A stretch of 34,505 nucleotides of DNA from Desulfobacteraceae bacterium (GCA_022837185.1 JALHJD010000020.1:1-34505), one strand, 5' to 3'; shown: positions 8,575 to 16,737, numbered from the stretch's first letter. Notes: generated by a model not told the origin, from the sequence alone. Numbers and translations: made by a program.

Positions 8575-9810
8575 TCATTGACGGGGAAGCTGCTCCCCGC
8601 CGGCGGGCGGGGCATATTCCGTCAGACCGCTTTCCCTGGCATAGAGTTCCTTGAGCAGGGTGCGCCAGCGCTCATACTGCTGCTCCGCCGAACCGGTCAG
8701 CCGGACGGTTTCCCCCTCGACCTCCATGACCAGCGGCTCGGCCTCGGAAGTGAACGAGTTCCCCAGTTCCTCTATGACTTCCTTGTTGATGGCGGTTTCC
8801 TTGTTTTTCTGCACGCCGCTGTAAATAGAGTAGGCGCCGCCGGCAAGCATGACATCCTGCAGGGTTCCGGTACGGAGCCGGGTGTCGCTGTCGCCGCTGG
8901 CGCCGAGGGCGATGGCGCCGACAATGGCCGCCACCCCGAGAACCTGCCGGCCGAGGGCTTCCCGTTCCAGCCGCCGCATGACCGCGACTTCGTCGGTCCT
9001 GAATTTGCGCCAGTTGGCGTAGGGCAGCCAGAGATCGCGGTAATAGGTCTCGTAATAGCCGTTGATGGCGTCAACCAGCATTTCATCCCTGGTCCGGATG
9101 CTCCTGACCCGCTCCATCATGGGGTCATCGGCCGCCGGCAGATGGGTGATGGAAAACCTGCCCTGCCTGTCCGGGGCCAGGTATCTGGAATAGACGTCCG
9201 GGACCATTTCCGCGGCAAAACGGAGCTCGGCGATCCGCCTGATTTCCTCGATTTCACTGGGATGCAGACGGCTGCGGTGGATGGCCAGGTCGTTGGCGAC
9301 GGTATTGAACAGGTCCTGAAAGGTGTCTGATTTTTCCGGTTCGATGGCAACATGCTCATCGGGTTTGGTTGTTTGGGCATAGGTCTTGCGAAACCAGAGA
9401 ACGTTGCGGCTGTCGACCGCCTCGACCGTCAGGGCCGTGCTCTCCCCGTCGGAATATTCAATTTTGCCCCTGACCAGGACTTCCGACCCGTTGTCCTCGT
9501 TGGGCACCACCCGCACGGCTCCCCAGAAGCCGGTGCGCTGCATGGTGTATTTGAGATGGACCGGCACGAAACGGGCCTCGGCTTCGCGGATTTCCGGAGA
9601 CAGTCCCCGGCGCCGGCCGGGATCCTCGGGCAGCCGGCCCGGATCGAAGACCACGATGGAGACATTGAGCAGTTCGCTTTCCGGCAGTTCGTGCCCGGCC
9701 ATGAACGGCGCCACCCGGTGCGGGACCTGGGTTCCGGGAACGGCCGGGCCGCAGCCTTGCAGCAGGCCGGCGACCAGGAAGTGGAACAGTATTATCAACC
9801 CGAGCTGCAT
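8575..9810 (-). CDS. Outer-membrane-type lipoprotein, unknown function
   Basis: A 411-residue protein with a lipoprotein signal ending in the lipobox LQGC (Cys20). The residue after Cys is Gly rather than Asp, so sorting to the outer membrane is expected. The mature protein has a beta-rich front part (VRGKIEYSDGESTALTVEAV), a helical middle rich in charged residues, and a hydrophobic Gly/Ala patch (VLGVAAIVGAIALGA) with a following YSIYSGVQ stretch that could associate with membrane. ATG 9810 has a good GGGGAGG ribosome site; the longer frame to 9858 adds nothing signal-like. I do not recognise a named family. As second gene of the operon it could anchor the envelope complex at the outer membrane (inference). 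Confidence 0.75.
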   Translation of the reverse strand: MQLGLIILFHFLVAGLLQGCGPAVPGTQVPHRVAPFMAGHELPESELLNVSIVVFDPGRLPEDPGRRRGLSPEIREAEARFVPVHLKYTMQRTGFWGAVRVVPNEDNGSEVLVRGKIEYSDGESTALTVEAVDSRNVLWFRKTYAQTTKPDEHVAIEPEKSDTFQDLFNTVANDLAIHRSRLHPSEIEEIRRIAELRFAAEMVPDVYSRYLAPDRQGRFSITHLPAADDPMMERVRSIRTRDEMLVDAINGYYETYYRDLWLPYANWRKFRTDEVAVMRRLEREALGRQVLGVAAIVGAIALGASGDSDTRLRTGTLQDVMLAGGAYSIYSGVQKNKETAINKEVIEELGNSFTSEAEPLVMEVEGETVRLTGSAEQQYERWRTLLKELYARESGLTEYAPPAGGEQLPRQ

Positions 9811-9869
9811 AATGCGCCTCCCCGGACGGTTCAAAGCAGGAGGACAGATCGATCCCATACCATTTCCCC

Positions 9870-10763
9870 TCAGCGTATGCCTTCCGTGTACCGACGGTAT
9901 TCTTCCCAGAGTTTTTCCTTCAGTTCCGGATCGGTTTCCTTTTCCGCCGCTTCCCGGAGCTGGCGGGCAACGATATCGTCGTAGCCCGATTGGATGGGCG
10001 GCATGGCGCCGCCCCGGTCATCGGCCTTCACCGTCCGGTCATTCCCGGCGCCTTCGCCGCCGCCGGTTGCCCCTGCGTCCCCGCCGGTCCGGGAGCCGCC
10101 GGATTGCTCCCGGCCGGCAGCGGTTGTTCCCCCGGCGTCCCCGTCTGCCGTACCGCCGGCATCCCGGCTTCCCTGCTGAGCCTCCGCCCCGGCCTGGGCT
10201 CCCTCGCCCTCCCGGCCCGGCACAGTGCCCGCGCTGCCCCCGGCGGCTGAACCGCCGCCGTATCGTCCGCTGCCGCCCTCTCCGCCCGTTTCCCGCTGGC
10301 GCGGACTGCGGGAGGCGATCCGCTGCTCCTCCTTGAGCAGCATTTCATCGAACTCACCAAGGGCCCGGGCGAAGGAATCGTCCAGCCGGGCAACCTGTTC
10401 ACCGGTTGTCGGCGCAGTGGCGGCGGGCAGCCCCATCCCCGGCGAACCCTCGTCGGGACAGGGCAGATCGAGAACAGCGGAAGGGCCCCCCAGGGCGGCC
10501 AGCTCGCGGCAATACAGTTGAATTCTGTCGCTGAGAAAGGTAATGAATCTGGCATAATCGCTGAGTTCGGCTTCGCCGAGGACGCCGGCCTGCATTTTCT
10601 GCTCGAGATCATTCCGGGCCCGGTCCCAGGCACTGTCCAGGGCCAGGACGCTCTGGCGAAGACCGGCCGCATCCCGCGGGGGCGGCGAGGCGCACGGAGC
10701 GGGTGATCCGGCCAGCAGGATCATGGTCACCGCAATGAAGAGAGTCCATCTTTTATCGAACAT
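9870..10763 (-). CDS. Exported protein with Gly-rich linker, first gene of the ExbB-VWA operon
   Basis: A 297-residue protein. It has an N-terminal signal peptide (FDKRWTLFIAVTMILLAG, likely cut after PCA), a helical region (about 30-160), a roughly 100-residue low-complexity linker rich in Gly, Ala, Glu and Arg, and a charged helical tail (DDIVARQLREAAEKE, then a WEEYRRY motif). The tail looks more constrained than the linker and may be the binding element. The ATG at 10763 lies about 7 nt downstream of a near-consensus -10, so its mRNA could be leaderless; no ribosome site precedes it. Upstream in-frame sequence to 11009 has no signal-like start. Function unknown; operon position links it to the ExbB-VWA set. 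Confidence 0.7.
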   Translation of the reverse strand: MFDKRWTLFIAVTMILLAGSPAPCASPPPRDAAGLRQSVLALDSAWDRARNDLEQKMQAGVLGEAELSDYARFITFLSDRIQLYCRELAALGGPSAVLDLPCPDEGSPGMGLPAATAPTTGEQVARLDDSFARALGEFDEMLLKEEQRIASRSPRQRETGGEGGSGRYGGGSAAGGSAGTVPGREGEGAQAGAEAQQGSRDAGGTADGDAGGTTAAGREQSGGSRTGGDAGATGGGEGAGNDRTVKADDRGGAMPPIQSGYDDIVARQLREAAEKETDPELKEKLWEEYRRYTEGIR

Positions 10764-10769
10764 AAAAAA

Positions 10770-10799
10770 ATTGTACCATTGGTCTTCGCCCGCTGTCAA
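10770..10799 (-). promoter_or_regulatory. Near-consensus sigma70 promoter of the ExbB-VWA operon
   Basis: Read on the minus strand, TTGACA (10799-10794) and TACAAT (10775-10770) are separated by 18 nt: a perfect -35 and a 5/6 -10. The expected transcription start is near 10763, which is the start codon of the first operon gene. This promoter can account for transcription of the whole minus-strand set down to 1524, where genes overlap or nearly touch. Confidence 0.75.
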
Positions 10800-10900
10800 T
10801 ATGATGGCGCCCGCCGCGGAAAAACCGCCGGTCTGCCGGGGCATGATCCGGGGGCGGCGCTGACAGCGGATGTCCCAGGAACAGGAGAACAGGAGGAAGC

Positions 10901-12244
10901 ATGGGAACAGGCATGAATTCCCGGCGGCTGGCCGTTTTGTGTCTGACCGTCTGGGACGGGGAGAGGCGGGCCGTCCAGCCCCGCATCGAGTCCCTGATTT
11001 ACCGGTCATCCCTGGCCGCCAATGACCGCCATCTGGCGGTGATGCTGGTTAACGGGGTACTTCGGCGGATGCAGGACCTCGATGGGATCATCGCCAGCTA
11101 TTCCAGTTTTCCCCTGGCAAGGATGAAATCACTGACGCTCATGGCCCTCCGGGTGGGGGTCTACCAGCTGCTCTTTCTCGACCGCGTGCCTGACTCGGCC
11201 GCCGTCAATGAAACCGTGCAGGTCCTGAAGAAGGAGCATCAGCCCCGCTGGCTCATCAATTTCGTCAACGGGGTCCTGCGCTCCGTTGCCGGGAACCGGG
11301 CCGTTCTTTCGCAGGCGGCCCGGGAGGACACTGTCCTCAATCATCCAGAGTGGCTCGTCAGCCGGTGGCGGGCTGCGTTCGGGCCGGAAAGGGCCCGGGC
11401 GATCTGCCGGCGCAACAACCGGGAGCCGCCGCTCACCCTGCGGGTCAACACCCTGCGGGCCGAGGCGGCAGGGCTTGCGGCCATGCTGCGGATGAAGGGA
11501 TACGCAGTGCGGCCGGGCACGTATGCGCCGCAGGCATTGGTGGTCGAATCATTTTCGGGCCCTGTTGCCGAGCTTCCCGGCTACGCGGAGGGCCTGTTTC
11601 ATGTGCAGGACGAGGCGGCGCAGCTGGTGCCCCTGCTGCTGGCTCCGTTTGACCGGCAGGCCGGGAACCTGGATGCCTGCGCCGGGCTGGGGGGAAAAAC
11701 CTGTCAGTTGGCCCAGCTGATTGGGGAGCAGGCGGAACTGGCCGCCGTCGAGCCCAACCGGCATCGTTTCCGGCTGCTGGAGGAGAATATCCGGCGCCTG
11801 CGCCTGACTGAGCGGGTCAGGCTGTTCCAGGGCCGGCTGGAGGATTTCGCCGCAACCGGGCCGCCGCCGTTCCACCGGATCGTGGTGGACACGCCCTGCT
11901 CCGGCACCGGCGTCATAGGGCGTCACCCGGATATACGCTGGAACAGGCAGCCCGCGGATCTGCCGGTATTGCAGCAACAGCAGCTGAACCTTCTGCGCCG
12001 GGCCGCCTCACTGCTGCTGCCCGGAGGGATCCTGGTCTATGCGACCTGCAGCCTGGAAGAGGAGGAAAATCAACAGGTGGTCGAAAGTTTTATCCGGGAC
12101 AATCCCGGATTTGCCGCCACTGACTGCGGCGATGCCGTTCCCGCCCCGGCCAGGAAACTCGTCGACGCCGCGGGATATTTCCGCTCGACCCCGGCGGACG
12201 GCCTGGACGGATTTTTCGCCGCCCGCCTTGTTCGCCGGCACTGA
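10901..12244 (+). CDS. rsmB: 16S rRNA m5C967 methyltransferase RsmB
   Basis: A 447-residue cytoplasmic enzyme that transfers methyl from S-adenosylmethionine to C967 of 16S rRNA. Residues ~5-135 form the NusB-like RNA-binding domain (NDRHLAVMLVNGVLRR). Residues ~175-445 form the RsmB/NSUN Rossmann domain, with the SAM loop DACAGLGGKTCQLAQ (about 258-272), the motif DTPCSGTG with Cys333, and YATCSLEEEEN with Cys383. The two cysteines are the release and nucleophile residues of the family. The usual motif is DAPCS; here Ala is Thr. ATG 10901 follows AGGAGG at 10891-10896. It is transcribed divergently from the ExbB-VWA operon. Confidence 0.93.
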   Translation: MGTGMNSRRLAVLCLTVWDGERRAVQPRIESLIYRSSLAANDRHLAVMLVNGVLRRMQDLDGIIASYSSFPLARMKSLTLMALRVGVYQLLFLDRVPDSAAVNETVQVLKKEHQPRWLINFVNGVLRSVAGNRAVLSQAAREDTVLNHPEWLVSRWRAAFGPERARAICRRNNREPPLTLRVNTLRAEAAGLAAMLRMKGYAVRPGTYAPQALVVESFSGPVAELPGYAEGLFHVQDEAAQLVPLLLAPFDRQAGNLDACAGLGGKTCQLAQLIGEQAELAAVEPNRHRFRLLEENIRRLRLTERVRLFQGRLEDFAATGPPPFHRIVVDTPCSGTGVIGRHPDIRWNRQPADLPVLQQQQLNLLRRAASLLLPGGILVYATCSLEEEENQQVVESFIRDNPGFAATDCGDAVPAPARKLVDAAGYFRSTPADGLDGFFAARLVRRH

Positions 12245-12251
12245 CCGGCCG

Positions 12252-12283
12252 CTTTCCGTCCTTGTCGGAAAGGGACTTTTTTT
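12252..12283 (+). terminator. Intrinsic terminator after rsmB
   Basis: CTTTCCG (12252-12258) pairs with CGGAAAG (12266-12272) around a 7-nt loop. Four bases later comes a run of seven T (12277-12283). It starts 8 nt after the rsmB stop. The 4-nt gap before the T-run makes it imperfect; an overlapping alternative stem exists (see findings). Confidence 0.55.
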
Positions 12284-12328
12284 GTAGAGTCCCTGATGTT
12301 GCTTATCATTGAACAGGGAGAGGGACAA

Positions 12329-12919
12329 ATGGCTGAAATCAAAAGCACCATGGATCTGGTCATGGAACGGGCCGCCAGGATCGGCAAGGCTTCCAGGGAG
12401 GAATTGCGCCGGGAAGAAATGAAAAAAAAGGGGGTGCTCCTCGCCGTTGATTTTCTGGAAGGCAGGCTGGACAACGTCCGGGCGGCGATCGACGCCCACA
12501 GCCGGGAGGATCAGGCGGAGCTCCGTCAGGGGGCCGCGGAAAGCATTTTCCGCAATATTTTTCTCCCCCGCGACGAGATCCAGCGGCAACGGGTTGACAA
12601 GGCCCTGCAGGGAGTCGTCGATCTGAGCGGCGGCGCCGGCGACGTTGCCTCCATCTGCCGGGAATTGCAGACGGTCATCGACGGCTATGGCCGCCAGCGG
12701 GAACAGATCCGCGGCCAGCTTGAGGAGCAGATCCGCATGCAGTACGAGCAGCTGCTGGCCAGGCAGACGGGGGGCCGGTCCGAGGGGATCAAGATCGATC
12801 CGACCCTGCAGCCCAAATTTCAGGAGGAGTGGAGCAGGATCGAAGGGGAGCTGGGCAGGCAGTACAGCGCGGCCCTGGATCAGCTGAAAATGGAGTTCAA
12901 GCAGCGGCTGGGATTGTAA
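12329..12919 (+). CDS. Coiled-coil cytoplasmic protein, unknown function
   Basis: A 196-residue, highly charged, mostly helical protein without signal or membrane segment. Long Glu/Arg/Gln-rich stretches (REQIRGQLEEQIRMQYEQLL) suggest a coiled coil. It ends with a conserved-looking block around DPTLQPKFQEEW. The frame is open from 12296, but ATG 12329 follows GGGAGAGGGAC at suitable distance and is preferred. The stop is 3 nt before the start of the peptidase gene, so the two are probably cotranscribed. I do not recognise a family with a known role. Confidence 0.7.
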   Translation: MAEIKSTMDLVMERAARIGKASREELRREEMKKKGVLLAVDFLEGRLDNVRAAIDAHSREDQAELRQGAAESIFRNIFLPRDEIQRQRVDKALQGVVDLSGGAGDVASICRELQTVIDGYGRQREQIRGQLEEQIRMQYEQLLARQTGGRSEGIKIDPTLQPKFQEEWSRIEGELGRQYSAALDQLKMEFKQRLGL

Positions 12920-12922
12920 ATC

Positions 12923-14032
12923 ATGGCGGCCCCGCACTACCCGGAACGGCTGGCGAAACTGCAGGCGCTTCTCAAGCGCAGGAACATCAGCGTCTTCCTT
13001 GTCACCCACCCGGCCAACCGCCGGTATCTGAGCGGCTACACGGCGGCCGACCACGACATCCAGGAAAGTTCGGGCGTGCTGCTCATCCCCGCCCGGGGCA
13101 CTCCGTATCTGCTGACCGATTCCCGCTTCACCCTGCAGGCGGAGGAGGAGGCGGCAGGATTCACGGTCAGGGAGTATGCCGCCGGCCTCATGGCCCTGCT
13201 GCGCAAGCTGTTGCCCGAGCTTGGGGCGGCCCGCCTCGGTTTTGAAAGCCACTACGTCCTCCATGCAACGGCCGGAAAACTGGTCGGCCTGGCGGGGAAG
13301 CTCGGCGTGGAGCTCGTCCCCCAGACAGGCCTGGTGGAGCGGCTGCGAATAGTCAAATCTGAGGTGGAGATCGACAAAATACGGGCCGCCGTCCGTCTGA
13401 ACGAGGAGGTGTTTGCCCGGGTCTATCCGGCCATCAAGCCCGGCATGAGCGAGACCGCCGCCGCCCTGGCCCTGGAGGCGGCGATGCGTGAGATGGGTGC
13501 GGAATCGCCGAGCTTCGAGACCATCGTCGCTTTCGGCGCCAATGCGGCTAAGCCCCACGCGGTCCCTTCATCGGCGACCCTGAACCGGGGCGACCTGGTG
13601 CTGGTCGATATGGGACTGGTTCTTGACGGCTACTGTTCGGATATGTCCCGGACCTTTGTCGCCGGCCGGCCGGACCCGGTTTACACCGACAGGCACCGGG
13701 TCGTCCGCCGTGCCCAGCTCGCGGCCATGGAGACGATCCGCGCCGGCATCACCTGCCGGGAGGTCGACCTGGCCGCCCGAAGGATCATCCGGGAGGCCGG
13801 CTACGGCGATTTTTTCGGCCATGCCCTTGGTCACGGAGTGGGCATCAACGTCCACGAAGCGCCGCGCCTTTCCTCCCGCAACCGCGGAAAATTACGGGCC
13901 GGCATGGTTGTCACCGTGGAGCCGGGGATCTACCTGCCGGGGTGGGGCGGCATCCGCCTGGAAAACATGGTGGTGGTCCGGGAAACGGGCTGCGAGGTTC
14001 TGAACCGGGATGCCACGTTCCTCGACCTGTAA
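12923..14032 (+). CDS. M24-family Xaa-Pro-type aminopeptidase
   Basis: A 369-residue cytoplasmic metallopeptidase. Residues ~8-140 are a creatinase N-terminal-like domain and ~148-369 the pita-bread M24 domain. The five metal ligands are visible: Asp229 (LVLVDMG), Asp240 (CSDMSRTF), His304 (GHALGHGVG), Glu333 (VTVEPGIY) and Glu347 (IRLENMV). His211 (KPHAVPS) is the usual substrate-binding histidine. The family removes N-terminal residues from peptides with proline second, in peptide turnover. Length and domain order match PepP/PepQ-type enzymes of about 355-370 residues; which one cannot be decided from sequence alone. It sits 3 nt after the coiled-coil gene. Confidence 0.9.
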   Translation: MAAPHYPERLAKLQALLKRRNISVFLVTHPANRRYLSGYTAADHDIQESSGVLLIPARGTPYLLTDSRFTLQAEEEAAGFTVREYAAGLMALLRKLLPELGAARLGFESHYVLHATAGKLVGLAGKLGVELVPQTGLVERLRIVKSEVEIDKIRAAVRLNEEVFARVYPAIKPGMSETAAALALEAAMREMGAESPSFETIVAFGANAAKPHAVPSSATLNRGDLVLVDMGLVLDGYCSDMSRTFVAGRPDPVYTDRHRVVRRAQLAAMETIRAGITCREVDLAARRIIREAGYGDFFGHALGHGVGINVHEAPRLSSRNRGKLRAGMVVTVEPGIYLPGWGGIRLENMVVVRETGCEVLNRDATFLDL

Positions 14033-14222
14033 CACCCCGGCCCGTTTTCCATCCGGCCCGGCACGGAGGAGCAGGGCGGACTGTCGGTCAGCACCAGATA
14101 CCTTGTTCCGACACCAACGTTCATAACAATAAGCCGGCGCCGGGCATGCAGCCTGAGCAGAGGTGGACGCAGCAGTCCTTCCCCGCTTGCCGCGATATCT
14201 GAAATTAAAAGGAACAAACCGT
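14033..14222. other. Intergenic region, 190 bases
   Basis: Between the peptidase stop and the next start. It contains a short GC palindrome around CCGGCGCCGG (about 14132-14141) but no T-run, no convincing -35/-10 pair and no coding frame with a ribosome site. The downstream gene has AAAAGGAAC as its ribosome site. I see nothing else in it. Confidence 0.4.
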
Positions 14223-14555
14223 ATGCGCCAGTATCTGATTGATGAAATTTCCTTTCTGGAACGGGACAATATCGAAAGCTACCTGAAGCGGTCGCTCAAG
14301 CAGGGACCCATCGAGGGGGTTTTCTGGCTCGAGTTGCCGCCCGACCTGTACGGTCCTGAGCAGATGGGGCATGAAGGGTGCGGCCCCTTTTACTTCTCGG
14401 TGATTCTCGAGGAGAAGACCCTGCGGTGCGAGTTTCTGGTCCGCAGCTCCCAGAACATGCGCTGCGCCTGCACCGCCTGGGCGACCCCGGCCCAGCGGAA
14501 TTTTGTCCTCGACTATATCGACCGGCTGCTGGCCGAGGAAATGATCAGAGCCTGA
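14223..14555 (+). CDS. Conserved-looking 110-residue hypothetical protein
   Basis: A 110-residue soluble acidic protein. It has alternating helix and strand pattern, for example FLERDNIESYLKRSLKQ then GVFWLELPPDLYG, with a FYFSVILEEKTLRCEFLVRS beta stretch and a helical tail. The pair of cysteines in RCACTAW and the Cys in HEGCGPF could bind metal but do not form a spaced pair typical of zinc fingers. ATG 14223 has AAAAGGAAC upstream; the frame continues to 14163 without a better start. It ends 28 nt before the stop of a convergent gene. I do not recognise a function. Confidence 0.7.
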   Translation: MRQYLIDEISFLERDNIESYLKRSLKQGPIEGVFWLELPPDLYGPEQMGHEGCGPFYFSVILEEKTLRCEFLVRSSQNMRCACTAWATPAQRNFVLDYIDRLLAEEMIRA

Positions 14556-14582
14556 TGAGAAGCCGGGGGTTGCGGGCTGCTT

Positions 14583-15221
14583 TCATGGAGTGCCCTCCGG
14601 GGTCCCGCTGCTTTCCCTTTCCGGTGGAGCCGCGGGGGCTTCCTCCTGCGGCACCGGTTTGCCGGCGGCGCTCCCGGTTTTCCACTCATAGACCAGGAGG
14701 ATGAAAATCGTGGCAAAGGGCTGGGTGAAGAGGGTGCCGAGGATAAAGGACTGGCCGATGGCGGTGATGCCGAGGAAGATCGCCACCACGGCCAGGTGTT
14801 CGGTCACCGGCTCTTCCATGGCCATGCGGCTGCTTTCCTTGACCGCCTCGATCAGTCCCATCTGCCGGTCGGTCATCAGGGGCAGCATATAGAGGCAGAA
14901 AAAAACCAGGGCCAGGGCCATGATAATGCCGGGCAGCACCAGCATGGCGAAGCCCAGCATCAGGGCGATGACCGCCGCCGCCGTGAATCCGAGCAGGGGA
15001 AGGAACAGCCGCATCTGGGAAAACAGGTCGCCGATTTCCGGCTTCCGCTGGTCCCGCACCGTCAGCAGCAGCGACTGCATGTAGCCGGCGGCGGCAACAG
15101 GGGCCAGGATGCCGAGGGTGAAGAGGGATATGCCGATCAGGGCAAGGGTGTTGACCAGCAGGGCCGGTAGAAATCCGGTGAAAACCCGCCAGGTTTCTTC
15201 AAGCAGTTTCTTAAAATCCAT
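14583..15221 (-). CDS. Integral membrane protein, unknown function
   Basis: A 212-residue inner-membrane protein with about five hydrophobic segments: GFLPALLVNTLALIGISLF, PVAAAGYMQSLLLTV, LPLLGFTAAAVIALMLGFAM, VLPGIIMALALVFFCLYMLP and FILGTLFTQPFATIFILLVY. A charged, Pro/Ala-rich cytoplasmic tail follows. The overall pattern resembles small DUF975-like membrane proteins, but I cannot assign a family. AGGAGG at 15233-15228 touches the ATG at 15227 and is correctly spaced (6 nt) for the ATG at 15221, so 15221 is chosen. It has its own promoter upstream and follows radA on the same strand. The long open frame continuing through the radA region is a shadow. Confidence 0.75.
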   Translation of the reverse strand: MDFKKLLEETWRVFTGFLPALLVNTLALIGISLFTLGILAPVAAAGYMQSLLLTVRDQRKPEIGDLFSQMRLFLPLLGFTAAAVIALMLGFAMLVLPGIIMALALVFFCLYMLPLMTDRQMGLIEAVKESSRMAMEEPVTEHLAVVAIFLGITAIGQSFILGTLFTQPFATIFILLVYEWKTGSAAGKPVPQEEAPAAPPERESSGTPEGTP

Positions 15222-15249
15222 GCCCATCCTCCTCTCTGTATTTTTTTTG

Positions 15250-15278
15250 ATTGTACGTATTTGCGGGAGGCATTGCAA
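15250..15278 (-). promoter_or_regulatory. Promoter of the membrane-protein gene
   Basis: On the minus strand, TTGCAA (15278-15273) and TACAAT (15255-15250) are separated by exactly 17 nt. The predicted start near 15243 leaves a leader of about 20 nt that contains the AGGAGG ribosome site. The -10 is 5/6 and the -35 4/6 to consensus. Confidence 0.6.
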
Positions 15279-15369
15279 GGGCGGCAACCCAGCGTTTTCA
15301 TTTTCATAAAGTTTGCCGCCGGCGGGCAGATTGTCCGGGGGAGGCGGGGCGGGATGTCCGCAATGCGGA

Positions 15370-16737
15370 TCAGGGGTGAAAAATCGTCTCGACCAGTTCC
15401 TGAACCGTTTGCACGCCGATGACCCGCATGTGCGGGGCGCTTTTCTTTTCAAGCCGTTTCCGGTTGGAGTCCGGCATGAGAAAGGTGGTGAACCCGAGCC
15501 GCTCCGCTTCGCGCAGGCGCAGGTCCATCTGGCCGATGGCCCGCACTTCCCCGGCCAGGCCGATTTCCCCGCAGACCACTGTGTCCGCGGCCACGGTTTT
15601 TTCATACAGGCTCGACAGCAGGGCGACCACCACCCCGAGGTCCAGGGCCGGTTCGTCGATCCGGATGCCGCCGACGATGTTGAGAAAAATGTCGTGATCG
15701 TACAGGCTGACGCCGATTTTTTTTTCCAGCACCGCGGTGAGCAGGGCAAGACGCTGGTGATCGGCCCCGATGGCCGTTCGGCGGGCCGTGCCAAGGCTGC
15801 TGGGACTGACCAGGGCCTGGACCTCAACGAGGATCGGCCGGGTCCCTTCGATGCTGGGCAGGACAACCGAGCCGGGGACGTTCACCGGCCGCTCGGCGAG
15901 GAACAGGGCGGAAGGATTTTCCACCTCGGCCAGTCCGCTTTCCTTCATTTCAAAGACGCCGATTTCGTTGGTGGAGCCGAAGCGGTTCTTGACCGTCCGC
16001 AGGATGCGGAAGACCTGGCCGCGATCGCCTTCAAAATAGAGCACGGTGTCGACCATGTGTTCCAGCACCCTTGGTCCGGCGATGGCGCCCTCCTTGGTCA
16101 CATGGCCGATGAGGATGACGGGCAGCCCGCTGCCCTTGGCCAGGGCCAGCAGCCTGGCGGCGGACTCCCGGACCTGGGTGACGCCGCCCGGGGCGGAAGC
16201 GATTTCGCCGGTGTACATGGTCTGGATCGAATCAACCGCCAGCAGGGCGGGTTTGAGCTCTCCGGCCATGTCGGCGATGGCTTCGACCCGGTTTTCCGTG
16301 GCCAGGAAGATCTGCTCCTGGCCGATGGCGAGACGATCGGCCCGCATCCTGATCTGTTCGGCCGATTCTTCGCCGGTCACATACAGGACTCGGCGGTTGT
16401 CCGCCGCCAGGGCGGACAGCAGCTGCAGGATGAGGGTTGATTTGCCGATCCCGGGGTCGCCGCCGACCAGCACCACCGAACCCGGTACGATGCCGCCGCC
16501 CAGCACCCGGTCCAGTTCGCCGATGCCGGTGACCAGTCTGGACAGGGCCGGCCGGGAGGCATGGATAAGGGGCAGCACGGGCTCGCGGTCTTCGGGGGAG
16601 TGCCGCGGACCAGGCTGCTTCCTCTCCGCCATGCTGTCCCACTCCCCGCATTCCGGGCATCTGCCCAGCCATTTGCCGGCCGCATACCCGCAGTGCAGGC
16701 AGACAAAGCCCACCCGCTCTTTTCCGTTCCGGTTCAT
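15370..16737 (-). CDS. radA: DNA repair ATPase RadA (Sms)
   Basis: A 455-residue RecA-like protein that promotes branch migration in homologous recombination. Domains in order: a zinc finger with Cys13, Cys16, Cys27, Cys30 (CLHC...CPEC); a RecA ATPase with Walker A GGDPGIGKST at 92-101 and Walker B LLAVDS; the RadA-specific KNRFG motif at 250-254; and a Lon-protease-like C-terminal domain (about 275-455). Length matches the family (about 450-460). Met at 16737 places the zinc finger at the normal distance from the N-terminus and has GGGGAAA upstream; the frame to 16800 adds non-conserved residues. It is divergent from amrS. Confidence 0.95.
   Translation of the reverse strand: MNRNGKERVGFVCLHCGYAAGKWLGRCPECGEWDSMAERKQPGPRHSPEDREPVLPLIHASRPALSRLVTGIGELDRVLGGGIVPGSVVLVGGDPGIGKSTLILQLLSALAADNRRVLYVTGEESAEQIRMRADRLAIGQEQIFLATENRVEAIADMAGELKPALLAVDSIQTMYTGEIASAPGGVTQVRESAARLLALAKGSGLPVILIGHVTKEGAIAGPRVLEHMVDTVLYFEGDRGQVFRILRTVKNRFGSTNEIGVFEMKESGLAEVENPSALFLAERPVNVPGSVVLPSIEGTRPILVEVQALVSPSSLGTARRTAIGADHQRLALLTAVLEKKIGVSLYDHDIFLNIVGGIRIDEPALDLGVVVALLSSLYEKTVAADTVVCGEIGLAGEVRAIGQMDLRLREAERLGFTTFLMPDSNRKRLEKKSAPHMRVIGVQTVQELVETIFHP

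Noticed and set aside
1524..10763. Assignment of the ExbB-VWA operon to the Zorya anti-phage system
   Set aside because: Zorya pairs ZorA with an OmpA-type ZorB and cytoplasmic ZorC/D or ZorE effectors. None of these is present, and the arm domain here is VWA, not OmpA.
12008..13558. 516-residue minus-strand frame opposite rsmB, the coiled-coil gene and the peptidase
   Set aside because: It crosses several real genes and a terminator, with low-complexity composition and no family motif.
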